From positions 97,699 to 161,698 of the forward strand of contig NZ_JAAONZ010000016.1 of assembly GCF_011602365.1 (NCBI RefSeq): a stretch of 64,000 nt of DNA, written 5' to 3'. Position 1 is the first letter of the stretch. Each line of letters begins with the position of its first letter. The translations under genes and the position numbers were made by a program. Source of the DNA: Pseudomaricurvus hydrocarbonicus. GTDB taxonomy: Bacteria; Pseudomonadota; Gammaproteobacteria; Pseudomonadales; Cellvibrionaceae. The notes under the pieces are model-generated. The model did not search any database, was not told the DNA's origin, and worked only from the letters and a program-made list of their open reading frames with translations. This document shows positions 9,517 to 18,471 of this stretch, piece by piece.

Positions 9517-9959
9517 AATGTTTTTACCTCTTGCGCCAGAGTCATGGTTTTGTGGGCGGAGCTGTCGAACATCCCGTAAACTCTGGGCGCAAAGCGCATA
9601 TATGGGTTGCGCAACTCCAGGGTCAATTCAATATCATGCTCACCGGGCGGCAGTCCACCGTTGTAAACTTCAAGATCAATCTTATTGCGAATCCCCCAAA
9701 ACTCGGAATACAGATCCTTGAGCTGTGCAACCGTAAATTTCTTTTCATTGATAACCACACAGATAAAGTGTTCAGGAACAGACTTGCCATTCACTGAAAG
9801 TTCCAGCTTATCAATACAGGAAATAGCCACCCCGCGGTAATAATTCAGATAAACCCCCAAATTAAAACCGACAGTATTGTCATTGAGTGCAATAGGCTGA
9901 AAGTGTTTATTGCTGAGGATCCGATCATCGAACCCCAGCCGCATTAGTTTAGTTGGCAA
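9513..9959 (-). CDS. C-glycoside deglycosidase beta-subunit-like protein (DUF6379; pair 1)
   Basis: Small beta-rich protein of 148 residues matching the beta subunit of C-glycoside deglycosidases. It shares LNYYRG and a GGLPPGEHDIE-type segment with the second copy at 15989. In characterised enzymes this subunit packs against the TIM-barrel alpha subunit and helps form the active site. The TTG start at 9959 is preferred over ATG at 9944. A GGGAGA ribosome site (9967-9972) stands 7 nt before the TTG, while nothing comparable precedes the ATG. It is the first gene of the long minus-strand operon and overlaps the alpha gene by 4 bp. Confidence 0.78.
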   Translation of the reverse strand: MPTKLMRLGFDDRILSNKHFQPIALNDNTVGFNLGVYLNYYRGVAISCIDKLELSVNGKSVPEHFICVVINEKKFTVAQLKDLYSEFWGIRNKIDLEVYNGGLPPGEHDIELTLELRNPYMRFAPRVYGMFDSSAHKTMTLAQEVKTL

Positions 9960-10240
9960 AGCGCTGTCTCCCGCCGATTATGTAGTGAAGAGTCATCAAC
10001 TGCCTCTCATGTCTTATTTATAATAACAATTCTAAAAATATAATCAATCATGGGGCTACTAAAATATAGGTTCACACTATCATCGCTAGACTTAAGTCAT
10101 TCAAAAGAAAATGCACCACAAAGGCAATTACCATGGTTTTATTGCCATATATGGCACATTAATAGAGCTTTAACACCATTTTAACAGTAAATATCGAAGG
10201 GTTATCCTAAAATATCGTCAATTTCGAATACTCGCTACCT

Positions 10241-10255
10241 GTCACCTAAGGTTAA
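10241..10255. promoter_or_regulatory. Candidate operator, copy 1
   Basis: GTCACCTAAGGTTAA, an imperfect palindrome centred on ACCT-A-AGGT. Its centre is 30 bp (about three helical turns) from the second copy, so one regulator could bind both on the same face of the helix. The cognate regulator is not evident in the window. Confidence 0.5.
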
Positions 10256-10270
10256 ACAGCGCCCCACCTG

Positions 10271-10285
10271 GTTACCTTAGGTAAC
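10271..10285. promoter_or_regulatory. Candidate operator, copy 2
   Basis: GTTACCTTAGGTAAC, a perfect 15-bp palindrome with a central T. Read on the other strand it shares the ACCTAAGGT core with copy 1. It lies about 180 bp upstream of the TonB receptor start and 310 bp upstream of the deglycosidase beta start, so it could serve both units. Confidence 0.55.
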
Positions 10286-10464
10286 ACTAGAATCAAAATT
10301 ACAATATTAGTATTGAAATTATCGCTCTAATATATTTAGATGGCTCCATGCCGTGCCATAATCAGTAAAAAGCACTGCGTCGGTTCTTCGCTGAACCCGC
10401 TGACACTCTATGTATCTGAGTGACGGCAGTTGAGCACTATAAAAATTCCTATCGGAGAGTTGAG

Positions 10465-12639
10465 ATGACACCCGTGAGTACCTTTACCCGAAAAACATTA
10501 CCCTGTTGTATATCCGCCGCCATGGCCTTAGCGTCGATGGATGGAATAGCTGAAAGCGGCTTCTCCCTTGAAGAAGTGATCGTTACGGCAAATCGTGTTG
10601 AAACCAGTGCACAGGACACTGCCGTGGCCTTAACCGCCTACACGGGCGAAAATCTTGTCGATTCGGGCATCAGCAATGTGGTTGCCTTGCAGGCCGTTGA
10701 CCCAAGTGTCAACGTAAGTACCAGTAATGGCGCGGCATACATTGCCATGCGCGGTGTGGCCAGTACTGACGTTACCGAAATCGGTGACCCTTCTGTTCCC
10801 ATTGCAAGAGACGGTTTTTTTACCAATCGCTCTTTCAATATTTTCTCCTCCATGTACGACGTACAGCGCATTGAAGTATTAAAAGGTCCTCAAGGCACTC
10901 TGTTTGGTCGTAACTCAACTGGCGGCCTGATCAACATCATCACCAACAAGCCTGGCCAGGAGTTTGAAGGACGGGTTTCATTGGATGTTGGCAACTACTC
11001 CTCTCGAAACATTGATGCCATGGTTAACGTCCCTGTTTCTGAAAAAGTCCAACTGCGTTTATCAGCAGTAGACCGTCAGCATGACGGGTATCGTGATATT
11101 GAGCCAATAGGACTGGAAGCAGACGATGAAAACAATTACTCGTGGCGTACCCAGATTGCGTTTCAGCCCACTGAAAATTTTGAGGGGTCGGTCTCTTATC
11201 AGAAAGACAATGTCGATCAAGTCGGTGATGCTCCTTTTAAGGGTACACTAGCCCAGGATATCGATATTGATGATATCGACACTGAACTTTATTCAGGCTA
11301 TGCCCCCGTTGCGACTCACCTGGACAGCGAACGTACTCGTTGGGAATTTATCTATGCCGGCCTTCCGTGGGGTATGGAAGTGACATATTCAGGTGGTTAT
11401 GACAAGCAAAGTTGGAAACATGATCTAGACGGTACTGACTCCGGTGATTTAGTGCCTGCACAATTCAAACAAAATGAAACCCCGGATACGGTAAATCATG
11501 AAATCCGATTTGCGACGGATCAGGATAAAGCGTTTACCGCCCAGTTCGGTTATTTTTACTTTAAAGAAGAAAACACCATTGACTCCGGTTTGCAAAAAAT
11601 AGCGGGGCCTTATTCAGGTCGTTACCTGATCAAATTCGACTACGATGTAACCACCGAGTCCAATGCCTTTTTTGGTCAGGTAGGTTATCGCTTCAATGAT
11701 CAGTTTAAAGTTACAGCCGGGGCTCGAAAAACCAAAGATGAAAAAACTCGCAATGGTCAGGGGGCGCTTGATCTTGAAGTCGCGAGCTCTGGTCACCTGC
11801 CACCAATTGTAATCGTAACCCCCGGTGATGGAGAAATCTCTCAATCCGAACCTACCTATCATGTGGGTCTAGAGTGGACCCCGACAAATGACACCTTAGT
11901 CTATGCAAAATATGATACCGGGTATAAATCTGGGGGTTTTAATTCAAATGGCTCCTCTGCTTCTGTGCCCTATGATCCGGAAAATATCAAATCCTGGGAA
12001 ATAGGCACTAAGAACAATCTGTTTGATAACCGCCTTCAGCTAAATGCATCCCTTTACCGCATGGAATATGAAGGGTATCAAGCCTCGCAACAAACTGAAG
12101 TCATAGCTGGTGATAGTCAGGGCGTCTTTAATGTAGGTAGTGCCACCATTAATGGTTTAGAAACTCAAGCCATTCTTTTAGTGGGTGATTACGGTAAATT
12201 CGGTCTGGATGTGGCGTACATTGATGCGACATTTGATTCATTGGATGCACCCGTTGTGGATGGTGCCGGTGATATTGTCGATATATCAGGCAACGAACTT
12301 CCCAACGCTCCGGAATTGGCTTTTACCCTGAGTTATGAACAAGTATTTTCCCTTGGCGACGCGGGTGAAATTACGGCAAGAATTGATGGCAAGTATTCTT
12401 CCTCATTTTATTACGATGCTTTCAATAATGCCGACACCGAATCTCCATCCTATGCCGTGGGTAATCTCTCCATGAAATATGTCACTCCTGACGCCCAGTG
12501 GGAGATTCAAGGCTACGTTCGAAACTTTACTGATGAAGATATTTTATCGAAAGCAACACGAAATTATGTTGGCCACTGGAACGAATACCAATTCCAGCCA
12601 CCGCGCACTTATGGTGTTAGAGTCAATTACAACTTTTGA
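10465..12639 (+). CDS. TonB-dependent outer-membrane receptor of the glycoside locus
   Basis: About 724 residues. The start at 10465 is chosen for its GGAGAG ribosome site; an upstream ATG at 10420 would put 15 residues before the signal peptide. A Sec signal is followed by FSLEEVIVTANR, a TonB-box-like segment typical of this receptor class. A plug domain follows (about residues 40-160, with VQRIEVLKGPQGTLFGRNSTGG), then a 22-strand-type barrel ending in YGVRVNYNF with a terminal Phe. It is the first gene of the plus unit and is followed by a strong terminator, so the downstream enzymes may need read-through or their own promoter. The likely cargo is the glycoside handled by this locus. Confidence 0.9.
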   Translation: MTPVSTFTRKTLPCCISAAMALASMDGIAESGFSLEEVIVTANRVETSAQDTAVALTAYTGENLVDSGISNVVALQAVDPSVNVSTSNGAAYIAMRGVASTDVTEIGDPSVPIARDGFFTNRSFNIFSSMYDVQRIEVLKGPQGTLFGRNSTGGLINIITNKPGQEFEGRVSLDVGNYSSRNIDAMVNVPVSEKVQLRLSAVDRQHDGYRDIEPIGLEADDENNYSWRTQIAFQPTENFEGSVSYQKDNVDQVGDAPFKGTLAQDIDIDDIDTELYSGYAPVATHLDSERTRWEFIYAGLPWGMEVTYSGGYDKQSWKHDLDGTDSGDLVPAQFKQNETPDTVNHEIRFATDQDKAFTAQFGYFYFKEENTIDSGLQKIAGPYSGRYLIKFDYDVTTESNAFFGQVGYRFNDQFKVTAGARKTKDEKTRNGQGALDLEVASSGHLPPIVIVTPGDGEISQSEPTYHVGLEWTPTNDTLVYAKYDTGYKSGGFNSNGSSASVPYDPENIKSWEIGTKNNLFDNRLQLNASLYRMEYEGYQASQQTEVIAGDSQGVFNVGSATINGLETQAILLVGDYGKFGLDVAYIDATFDSLDAPVVDGAGDIVDISGNELPNAPELAFTLSYEQVFSLGDAGEITARIDGKYSSSFYYDAFNNADTESPSYAVGNLSMKYVTPDAQWEIQGYVRNFTDEDILSKATRNYVGHWNEYQFQPPRTYGVRVNYNF

Positions 12640-12667
12640 TAGATAAAATTTATTGTTTGTTCTCATT

Positions 12668-12692
12668 GCCCGGCTTTGTGCCGGGCTTTTTT
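12668..12692 (+). terminator. Rho-independent terminator after the TonB receptor
   Basis: A GCCCGGC stem, TTTGT loop and GCCGGGC stem are followed by six T. It lies 29 bp after the receptor stop and 35 bp before the GH3 start. It probably sets a higher expression level for the receptor than for the enzymes. Confidence 0.9.
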
Positions 12693-12727
12693 GACTGGTA
12701 AACGTTCAATATATTGGGTAATTCCTC

Positions 12728-15040
12728 ATGAGAGACATTTTTCAGTTGTCGCGCAGACGTTTTTTACAAAACTCGGCGATCGCTGCGGCTTTTGCTTCCG
12801 GTGTTAGTCGTGTAGAGGCTCAACAAGATATTATCAACGACAATTTTATTGATACATTGTTAGCTAAAATGACACTGGAGGAAAAGGCTGGTCAGTTGCA
12901 TATGGAGGGAGTTTTAACCCCCAGGATGGTGCAACCAAATTTTCAAAAAATTAATCCATTCACACCCAACTTTACACCAGCGCAAGCGCAAAAATTACTC
13001 GATGAACAGCAACATCGAATCCGTCAGGGAGCCATTGGCTTCATGACGTCTCCGGAAGATGTGGACTCGGTAATACTCGCCCAGAAAACCGCTGTCGAGG
13101 AGACTCGGCTCAAGATTCCGCTCTTGTTTGGCGCCGATATTATACATGGCCATAAAACCGTGTTTCCGGTACCTATTGCTGAGGCTGCCAGTTTTGAACC
13201 TGATCTGGCTCGGCGTACTGCCCGGGCTGCGGCCAAAGAAGTGACTGCAGATCAAGGCATCGACATGACCTACGCCCCTATGGTTGATATTGCCCGAGAC
13301 CAACGTTGGGGTCGTGTTGTCGAGGGCTCCGGTGAAGATGTATTGCTCGGCTCGCTGTTTGCTGAAGCCCGAGTTCGCGGCTTTCAAAATGACGATCCGG
13401 CTGCGCCGGATTCCCTGCTGGCTTGCGTTAAACACTTTGCAGCCTATGGCGCAGCCGAGTCTGGATTGGATTACGCCGGCAACGGTTTATCCGAGCGTGT
13501 GCTGCACGAAGTCTACCTTCCGCCTTTTGACGCAGCCTTTCGCGCAGGCGCCATAGTCACCATGGCTGCCTTTAATACAAATGATGGAGTACCCAGCACC
13601 GGGGACCCTCACCTGCTGACAGAAATTCTACGCCAACGCATGGGTTTTAATGGTGCTGTGCTATCAGACTTTCAAAGTGAAAAAGAATTGGTCAATCACG
13701 GTTACGCCAAGGACGACCGTGATGCGGCGCGCATGGCTTTGACCGCCGGCTGTGACATTGGCATGGTCAGTGGAATATATCCTCAATACTTGCCTGATCT
13801 GGTTCGTTCAGGCGAGCTGGATGTGCGATATCTGGATCAAGCGGTGCGGCGTGTATTGTACATAAAAAAGCAAGCGGGATTGTTCGATGATCCTTTCAGG
13901 CGTATCAACAAAACGACCTCAACATTAGCACCCATGTTGAAACAACATCGACAACTTGCTCGCGAAAGCGCCCAGAAGTCAGTAGTGATGTTAAAAAACG
14001 AACAATCACTTTTGCCCTTATCCAAGGCAGGGCAGCGCATCGCACTGATTGGTCCATTTGGTGAAGATACAGACAATCTCGATGGGGCCTGGTCACCTTT
14101 CGTCCCTGCGATCCCATCTGTTTCTCTAGTAGATGGAATTAAAAATGTCCTCTCGAACACATCGGATCTGACTATCGTTAAAGGATCAGAAATTACTACG
14201 GCTATTGACGGAGGAATACATGCAGCTGTTGTTGCTGCCCAACACTCAGATGTTGTCATTCTGGCCATCGGTGAGGCAGCCACGATGTCTGGCGAGTCCA
14301 GCTCCAGAACGAACATTGTAATTCCTGAAGCTCAGCAAGCACTGGCTGAAGCTGTTGCCGCTACTGGCACCCCGGTCATTGTTATTCTGCGCAATGGCCG
14401 GGCACTGGCTCTCAAAGGCGCGGTTAGAGATGCCAATGCCATTTTGGTCGGCTGGTATCTGGGGACGGCAACAGGTCCAGCTTTGACCGACATTCTGTTT
14501 GGTGACGTTGCTCCCTCGGGTCGCCTGCCGATGAGCTTCCCTCTGGAAAGCGGTCAACAACCGTATTACTACGCGCGTGAGTTGTCCGGGCGCCCGCCCG
14601 CTGCAGACTCTAAGCAACACTTCACGTCTCATTTCCTTGATATCCCGAACCAGCCTCTCTACCCGTTTGGCCATGGATTGAGCTATTCGGAGATTGAATA
14701 TTCAACAACACACTGCAACAAAAACACGATCACAAAAGGTGAATCATTGCTCGTCAGTTGTTATCTCCAAAACCGTGGAGGAAGAACCGTTTTTGAAACA
14801 GCACAGCTCTATCTACATGACAACGCTGCCAGTGTCGTTCAACCGGTACGAAAAATGATTGACTTTACAAGAGTCAAACTTCTACCCGGTGAAAAGAAAA
14901 AAATTCAGTTTACGGTTGATTCATCAGCTCTATCTTTCCTGGACAGAAATTTAACAACCCGCCTGGAAGCAGGTGCGTTCACCGTCTGGATAGCACCTTC
15001 GGCCACAGCAGGCGAACCCGCTCAGTTCGAGCTGAAGTAG
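12728..15040 (+). CDS. Glycoside hydrolase family 3 (beta-glucosidase/xylosidase type)
   Basis: 770 residues. The N-terminus has a Tat signal (SRRRFLQNSA, cleavage after VEAQ near residue 32). The GH3 N-terminal barrel carries MTLEEKAGQ near residue 50, the substrate-binding KHFAAYG at 235-241 and the nucleophile D314 in VLSDFQSE. A second alpha/beta domain follows, with GESSSRTNI in the usual acid/base region, and then a C-terminal fibronectin III-like domain. Expected to act in the periplasm, removing beta-linked glucose or xylose before oxidation of the inner sugar. It precedes the second deglycosidase pair by 58 bp. Confidence 0.9.
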   Translation: MRDIFQLSRRRFLQNSAIAAAFASGVSRVEAQQDIINDNFIDTLLAKMTLEEKAGQLHMEGVLTPRMVQPNFQKINPFTPNFTPAQAQKLLDEQQHRIRQGAIGFMTSPEDVDSVILAQKTAVEETRLKIPLLFGADIIHGHKTVFPVPIAEAASFEPDLARRTARAAAKEVTADQGIDMTYAPMVDIARDQRWGRVVEGSGEDVLLGSLFAEARVRGFQNDDPAAPDSLLACVKHFAAYGAAESGLDYAGNGLSERVLHEVYLPPFDAAFRAGAIVTMAAFNTNDGVPSTGDPHLLTEILRQRMGFNGAVLSDFQSEKELVNHGYAKDDRDAARMALTAGCDIGMVSGIYPQYLPDLVRSGELDVRYLDQAVRRVLYIKKQAGLFDDPFRRINKTTSTLAPMLKQHRQLARESAQKSVVMLKNEQSLLPLSKAGQRIALIGPFGEDTDNLDGAWSPFVPAIPSVSLVDGIKNVLSNTSDLTIVKGSEITTAIDGGIHAAVVAAQHSDVVILAIGEAATMSGESSSRTNIVIPEAQQALAEAVAATGTPVIVILRNGRALALKGAVRDANAILVGWYLGTATGPALTDILFGDVAPSGRLPMSFPLESGQQPYYYARELSGRPPAADSKQHFTSHFLDIPNQPLYPFGHGLSYSEIEYSTTHCNKNTITKGESLLVSCYLQNRGGRTVFETAQLYLHDNAASVVQPVRKMIDFTRVKLLPGEKKKIQFTVDSSALSFLDRNLTTRLEAGAFTVWIAPSATAGEPAQFELK

Positions 15041-15098
15041 ACGTTCCGAACTTGAGCGCGAATAAAATTCAACTCTATATATCTATGAGAAAATCACT

Positions 15099-15977
15099 AT
15101 GACTACAAAAACTCATCAAGAGAAAAAACCTTATCGCGGGGTTTCTCTCTATTGTTATGCTGAAGAACTTGGTTTCACCATGACCATGGAAGATTGCTTT
15201 GCCGATATGTATGACATGGGTGCCACCGGCTTGGAGATTCTTGCCAATGGTCATATTGAAAACTACCCCAACCCTACCGATGAATGGCTCGAAAACTGGT
15301 TTTCACTGTTGAAAAAATACGAAATTGAACCCGTTGAATATGGCCATTGGGTTGATTCCCGCCTCGTACCCGGGCAACAGTTATCCACCAAAGATTCTTA
15401 CGATATGCTGGTGAAGGATATCAAGCTTGCCAGTAAGCTCGGCTTTAGCGTGATGCGAACCAAACTGGGTGTTGTTGATGAAATACTGACGCCAGTGCCT
15501 AACTGGCAAGAGTTTATTGAAATGGCGCTGCCCGTAGCCGAAGAGTACAACGTAAAAATGTGCCCTGAATTACATCAGCCGACGCCGTTAAAATCGGCGA
15601 TGGTCGACGAATATGTAGAATTTATTGAGCGCACAGGGACCAAGCACTTTGGCCTGAATATTGACTTTGGGGTTTTCCAAAGTCCCGAAGGACGACTCCA
15701 AATCCCAGGTGTCGACAACCCTCCATCGGCACCAGAAGATATGATTGCGTTGCTGCCTTACACCTACGCCTGTCACGCAAAATTCACTCATATGACCGAA
15801 GACTTTATCGACCCTACGCACCCCTATGATGAAATCATCAAAATTTTGATTCAGGAAAAGTGGGATGGCTGCTTATTGAGTGAATACGAGGGTGGCAATC
15901 GATCTGTACCTGGATACACATCCGATCAGTTACGCAAACAACACGTCATGATGCGCCGTTTATTGGGCGAGATTTAA
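15099..15977 (+). CDS. C-glycoside deglycosidase alpha-subunit-like TIM barrel (pair 2)
   Basis: 292 residues, without a signal peptide. Candidate metal ligands are E157 (CPELHQP), D189 (NIDFGVF), H226 (CHAKFTHM) and E262 (SEYEGG), in the same order as in pair 1. The gene is followed 11 bp later by the DUF6379 partner, the arrangement of characterised C-glycoside deglycosidases. It is the shorter and more typical of the two alpha genes. The proposed reaction is metal-dependent elimination of a 3-oxo-C-glucoside to the free aglycone and an anhydro-hexenulose. This rests on family and synteny and is not proven here. Confidence 0.8.
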   Translation: MTTKTHQEKKPYRGVSLYCYAEELGFTMTMEDCFADMYDMGATGLEILANGHIENYPNPTDEWLENWFSLLKKYEIEPVEYGHWVDSRLVPGQQLSTKDSYDMLVKDIKLASKLGFSVMRTKLGVVDEILTPVPNWQEFIEMALPVAEEYNVKMCPELHQPTPLKSAMVDEYVEFIERTGTKHFGLNIDFGVFQSPEGRLQIPGVDNPPSAPEDMIALLPYTYACHAKFTHMTEDFIDPTHPYDEIIKILIQEKWDGCLLSEYEGGNRSVPGYTSDQLRKQHVMMRRLLGEI

Positions 15978-15988
15978 GGAAGCTAATT

Positions 15989-16396
15989 ATGTTAGAGCAA
16001 TCAATTATCCAATTGCGCGGTTTTAGAAATATTCACGACGGTGGAAAAATTACCGGTTTTCAAATTCCTGTGCGCCTGAATTATTATCGGGGAATCTGGC
16101 TCTCCCAGCTCCGTCCCGCCCAGGTAACTGTCGATGGCCACACCTATACCGAAAATGAAATATGCTGGAACATTGGAGGCAATATTTACACACAACAAGA
16201 ACTCTGCCATCGCTCTGATGTTCACTGGAACAACCTAGACGTGGCGACACTGATCATTAATAAAGACGGTGGGCTGATACCCGGTCTGCATGAGGTAGAG
16301 GTCTATTATCAGTTCAGTGCATCTTATCTCCCGCCTAGAATCGATCTGAATTTTTTCAGTCGGCCAGACAGTCGCAAGATGGTATTGGTTCGTTAA
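15989..16396 (+). CDS. C-glycoside deglycosidase beta-subunit-like protein (DUF6379; pair 2)
   Basis: 135 residues, beta-rich and without a signal peptide. It shares VRLNYYRG (about residues 30-37) and a GGLIPGLHEVEV segment (about 94-105) with pair 1, and has a similar length to known beta subunits. It probably forms a heteromer with the product of the gene just upstream. A GGAAG-type ribosome site lies before the ATG. Confidence 0.8.
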   Translation: MLEQSIIQLRGFRNIHDGGKITGFQIPVRLNYYRGIWLSQLRPAQVTVDGHTYTENEICWNIGGNIYTQQELCHRSDVHWNNLDVATLIINKDGGLIPGLHEVEVYYQFSASYLPPRIDLNFFSRPDSRKMVLVR

Positions 16397-16422
16397 CTCA
16401 TTCATGATCACGGAGAAATAGT

Positions 16423-18063
16423 ATGAGTCAATCTCGCCGTCACTTTATGAAGCTTGGGCTTGCCGGTGTGTCTTTGGCATCTTTACCCTCACATAGTGCA
16501 TCAGCTGACCATAACAGTGATTGTGGCCTTAAAACGTCTTTGCCAGAAGTTGCTTGGGGCACGGGTTATGAGGGTCAGCGAATTGCGGATTTGGACAACG
16601 GTTCTTATTTGAACCCCATTTTATCTGGCGATTATCCCGACCCTACAATATTGCAAGACGGCGATGATTATTATATGACGCACTCTTCTTTTGAAGCGTC
16701 CCCGGGGTTGTTGATATGGCACTCAAAAGATTTGGTGAATTGGCGGCCTCTGGTCAACGCCCTGGAAAAGCCGTTGGGTATTGTATTTGCCGTAGATCTG
16801 GTAAAGCATAATGATCATTATTATCTCTACATCCCATTCATGAAGGCCCCCTGGTCTACTGAACTGAAAGATTTTGCCAATATTTATGTGATTCATGCCC
16901 CCAGTATTGAGGGCCCCTGGAGCGAACCCATTGATTTAGGGATTTATGGGTTGATTGATCCAGGTCATGCAGTAGGTGAAGACGGAAATCGCTACTTGTT
17001 TCTTTCGGGAGTTAACCGGGTTCAGCTAGCAGCTAATGGATTGTCTACCATAGGTTCTATAAATCATGTCTATGATGGCTGGCAGTACCCTTCCGATTGG
17101 ATAACAGAAGCTTATGCCCTCGAAGGGCCCAAAATATTTAAAAGGGGTCAATGGTTCTACTTAATCAGCGCCGTTGGTGGTACGGCAGGACCCGCTACTG
17201 GGCATATGGTGATAGCTGCCCGAGCAAAATCAATAAACGGGCCTTGGCAAAATTGTCCACACAACCCCATCATTCGTACTGCAGATGAACGGGAATATTG
17301 GTGGTCTCGCGGGCATGCTACCTTTGTTATGGGGCCTAATGATCAATGGTATATGGTCTACCACGGTTATGAGAATGGGTTCCGAACATTGGGTCGGCAA
17401 ACGCTGCTCGAACCTGTTGAGTGGAGCAGCGATGGCTGGCCGATCGCCATGGGCGGCGATTTATCGGTACCTCTTCCTCTGCCTGCAAGCAACAGCGGAA
17501 TTAAGCATGGCATGAAGAAATCAGATGATTTCGACGAGCTAGCACTAGGTACTCGCTGGACACTGTTCAATGCAGACCCTAACGAGCCAAGTCGCGTCAC
17601 TGTATCGAATAATCGATTGATGTTTAAAGCTCAGGGTGATGACCCTGGTAACAGCTCACCGTTGGTGGTCACTGTAGGAGATAAGTCCTATGAATGCTCT
17701 GTCACGATGACACTGGAGCCGGAATCTCAAGGTGGGCTTTTACTCTTTTACAACAACCGGCTCTTTTTGGGTATGGGCTGTGATGGGAAGAGGATGCACA
17801 CCTACCGAGGCGGAAAGTTGAGTTATTGGCAAGAGCCCGTACCCAGCACTCGAAAAATCGAGCTAAAAATCCGCAACGAGAACAATATTGTCAGCTTTTA
17901 CTATCGAGAACATGGAAAAGAATGGACACGACATATGATCAGGAGTGAGGTTTCCGGTTACAACGCTAACACAGCTGATGACCTTCAGGGACTAAAGCCC
18001 GCTTTATTTTCGGCAGGTGAAGGAACTGTCGAATTTTCAAATTTCAAATACAGGGCTATTTAA
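16423..18063 (+). CDS. Glycoside hydrolase family 43 (beta-xylosidase/arabinosidase type) with C-terminal beta-sandwich
   Basis: 546 residues. It has a Tat signal (SRRHFMKLGLAG, ending near SHSASA). The five-bladed propeller runs from about residue 60 to 350, with the catalytic-base Asp in SGDYPDPT, an Asp in GLIDPGH and the general-acid Glu in ALEGPKIF. The C-terminal 190 residues look like the concanavalin-like domain of GH43 xylosidases. It would remove xylose or arabinose from the substrate in the periplasm, alongside the GH3 enzyme. It is 26 bp downstream of the deglycosidase beta gene, so very likely in the same unit. Confidence 0.87.
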   Translation: MSQSRRHFMKLGLAGVSLASLPSHSASADHNSDCGLKTSLPEVAWGTGYEGQRIADLDNGSYLNPILSGDYPDPTILQDGDDYYMTHSSFEASPGLLIWHSKDLVNWRPLVNALEKPLGIVFAVDLVKHNDHYYLYIPFMKAPWSTELKDFANIYVIHAPSIEGPWSEPIDLGIYGLIDPGHAVGEDGNRYLFLSGVNRVQLAANGLSTIGSINHVYDGWQYPSDWITEAYALEGPKIFKRGQWFYLISAVGGTAGPATGHMVIAARAKSINGPWQNCPHNPIIRTADEREYWWSRGHATFVMGPNDQWYMVYHGYENGFRTLGRQTLLEPVEWSSDGWPIAMGGDLSVPLPLPASNSGIKHGMKKSDDFDELALGTRWTLFNADPNEPSRVTVSNNRLMFKAQGDDPGNSSPLVVTVGDKSYECSVTMTLEPESQGGLLLFYNNRLFLGMGCDGKRMHTYRGGKLSYWQEPVPSTRKIELKIRNENNIVSFYYREHGKEWTRHMIRSEVSGYNANTADDLQGLKPALFSAGEGTVEFSNFKYRAI

Positions 18064-18122
18064 TTGTTATTTTCTTGGTGTAATTGGCTACAGCACTTTT
18101 TAAAAAATTATTAGGTTCGCAT

Positions 18123-18440
18123 ATGAAAAACAATTCAATAATTTATTTTTTATTATTTTGTGGTATTAATTTAATTTTTTTATCATGCACCGTAAAATCA
18201 TCTCCTCTACCAGAAATAAAGACAACTGGTTCAGTTCGGCAGTTATTCGTTAATGACAAGCCCTATATTATTTTAGGAGGTGAACTTCATAACTCTTCAG
18301 CCTCAAGCCTGGAATATATGAAAAATCATTGGGATCATTTGAAAGAATTGAATCTAAATACTATCTTAATTCCCGCATATTGGGAGCAGATCGAATCTAA
18401 AGAGGGTTTCTATGACTTCAGTCTGATTAAAAACCACGCG
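18123..18440 (+). pseudogene. GH35/DUF5597 beta-galactosidase-like lipoprotein, N-terminal fragment
   Basis: 106 codons from an ATG at 18123. A lipoprotein signal ends in the lipobox LIFLSC. It is followed by the GH35 start: FVNDKPYIILGGELHNSS, then NLNTILIPAYWEQIE and FYDFSLIKN. The reading frame is cut by the IS30 element at 18440 and stops inside it. This was presumably the last gene of the glycoside unit and encoded an outer-membrane or periplasmic galactosidase. The matching C-terminal fragment lies on the other side of the IS. Confidence 0.8.
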
Positions 18441-18464
18441 GATTCAAATCCGAAGTGCATCACC
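18438..18464. repeat. IS30 left inverted repeat
   Basis: Starts GCGGATTCAAATCC and ends GTGCATCACC. It is the exact reverse complement of the right repeat. Confidence 0.92.
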
Positions 18465-18471
18465 GGTTTAT

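Larger units (their letters stand above)
9960..10464. promoter_or_regulatory. Divergent control region of the glycoside locus
   Basis: A 505-bp AT-rich gap between the two divergent units. It contains a perfect 14-bp palindrome TGCCATATATGGCA at 10143-10156 and, nearer the receptor gene, two copies of an ACCTWAGGT palindrome. A GGAGAG ribosome site lies just before the receptor ATG at 10465. Several AT-rich hexamers could be -10 boxes but no single pair of promoter elements stands out in either direction. Confidence 0.5.
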
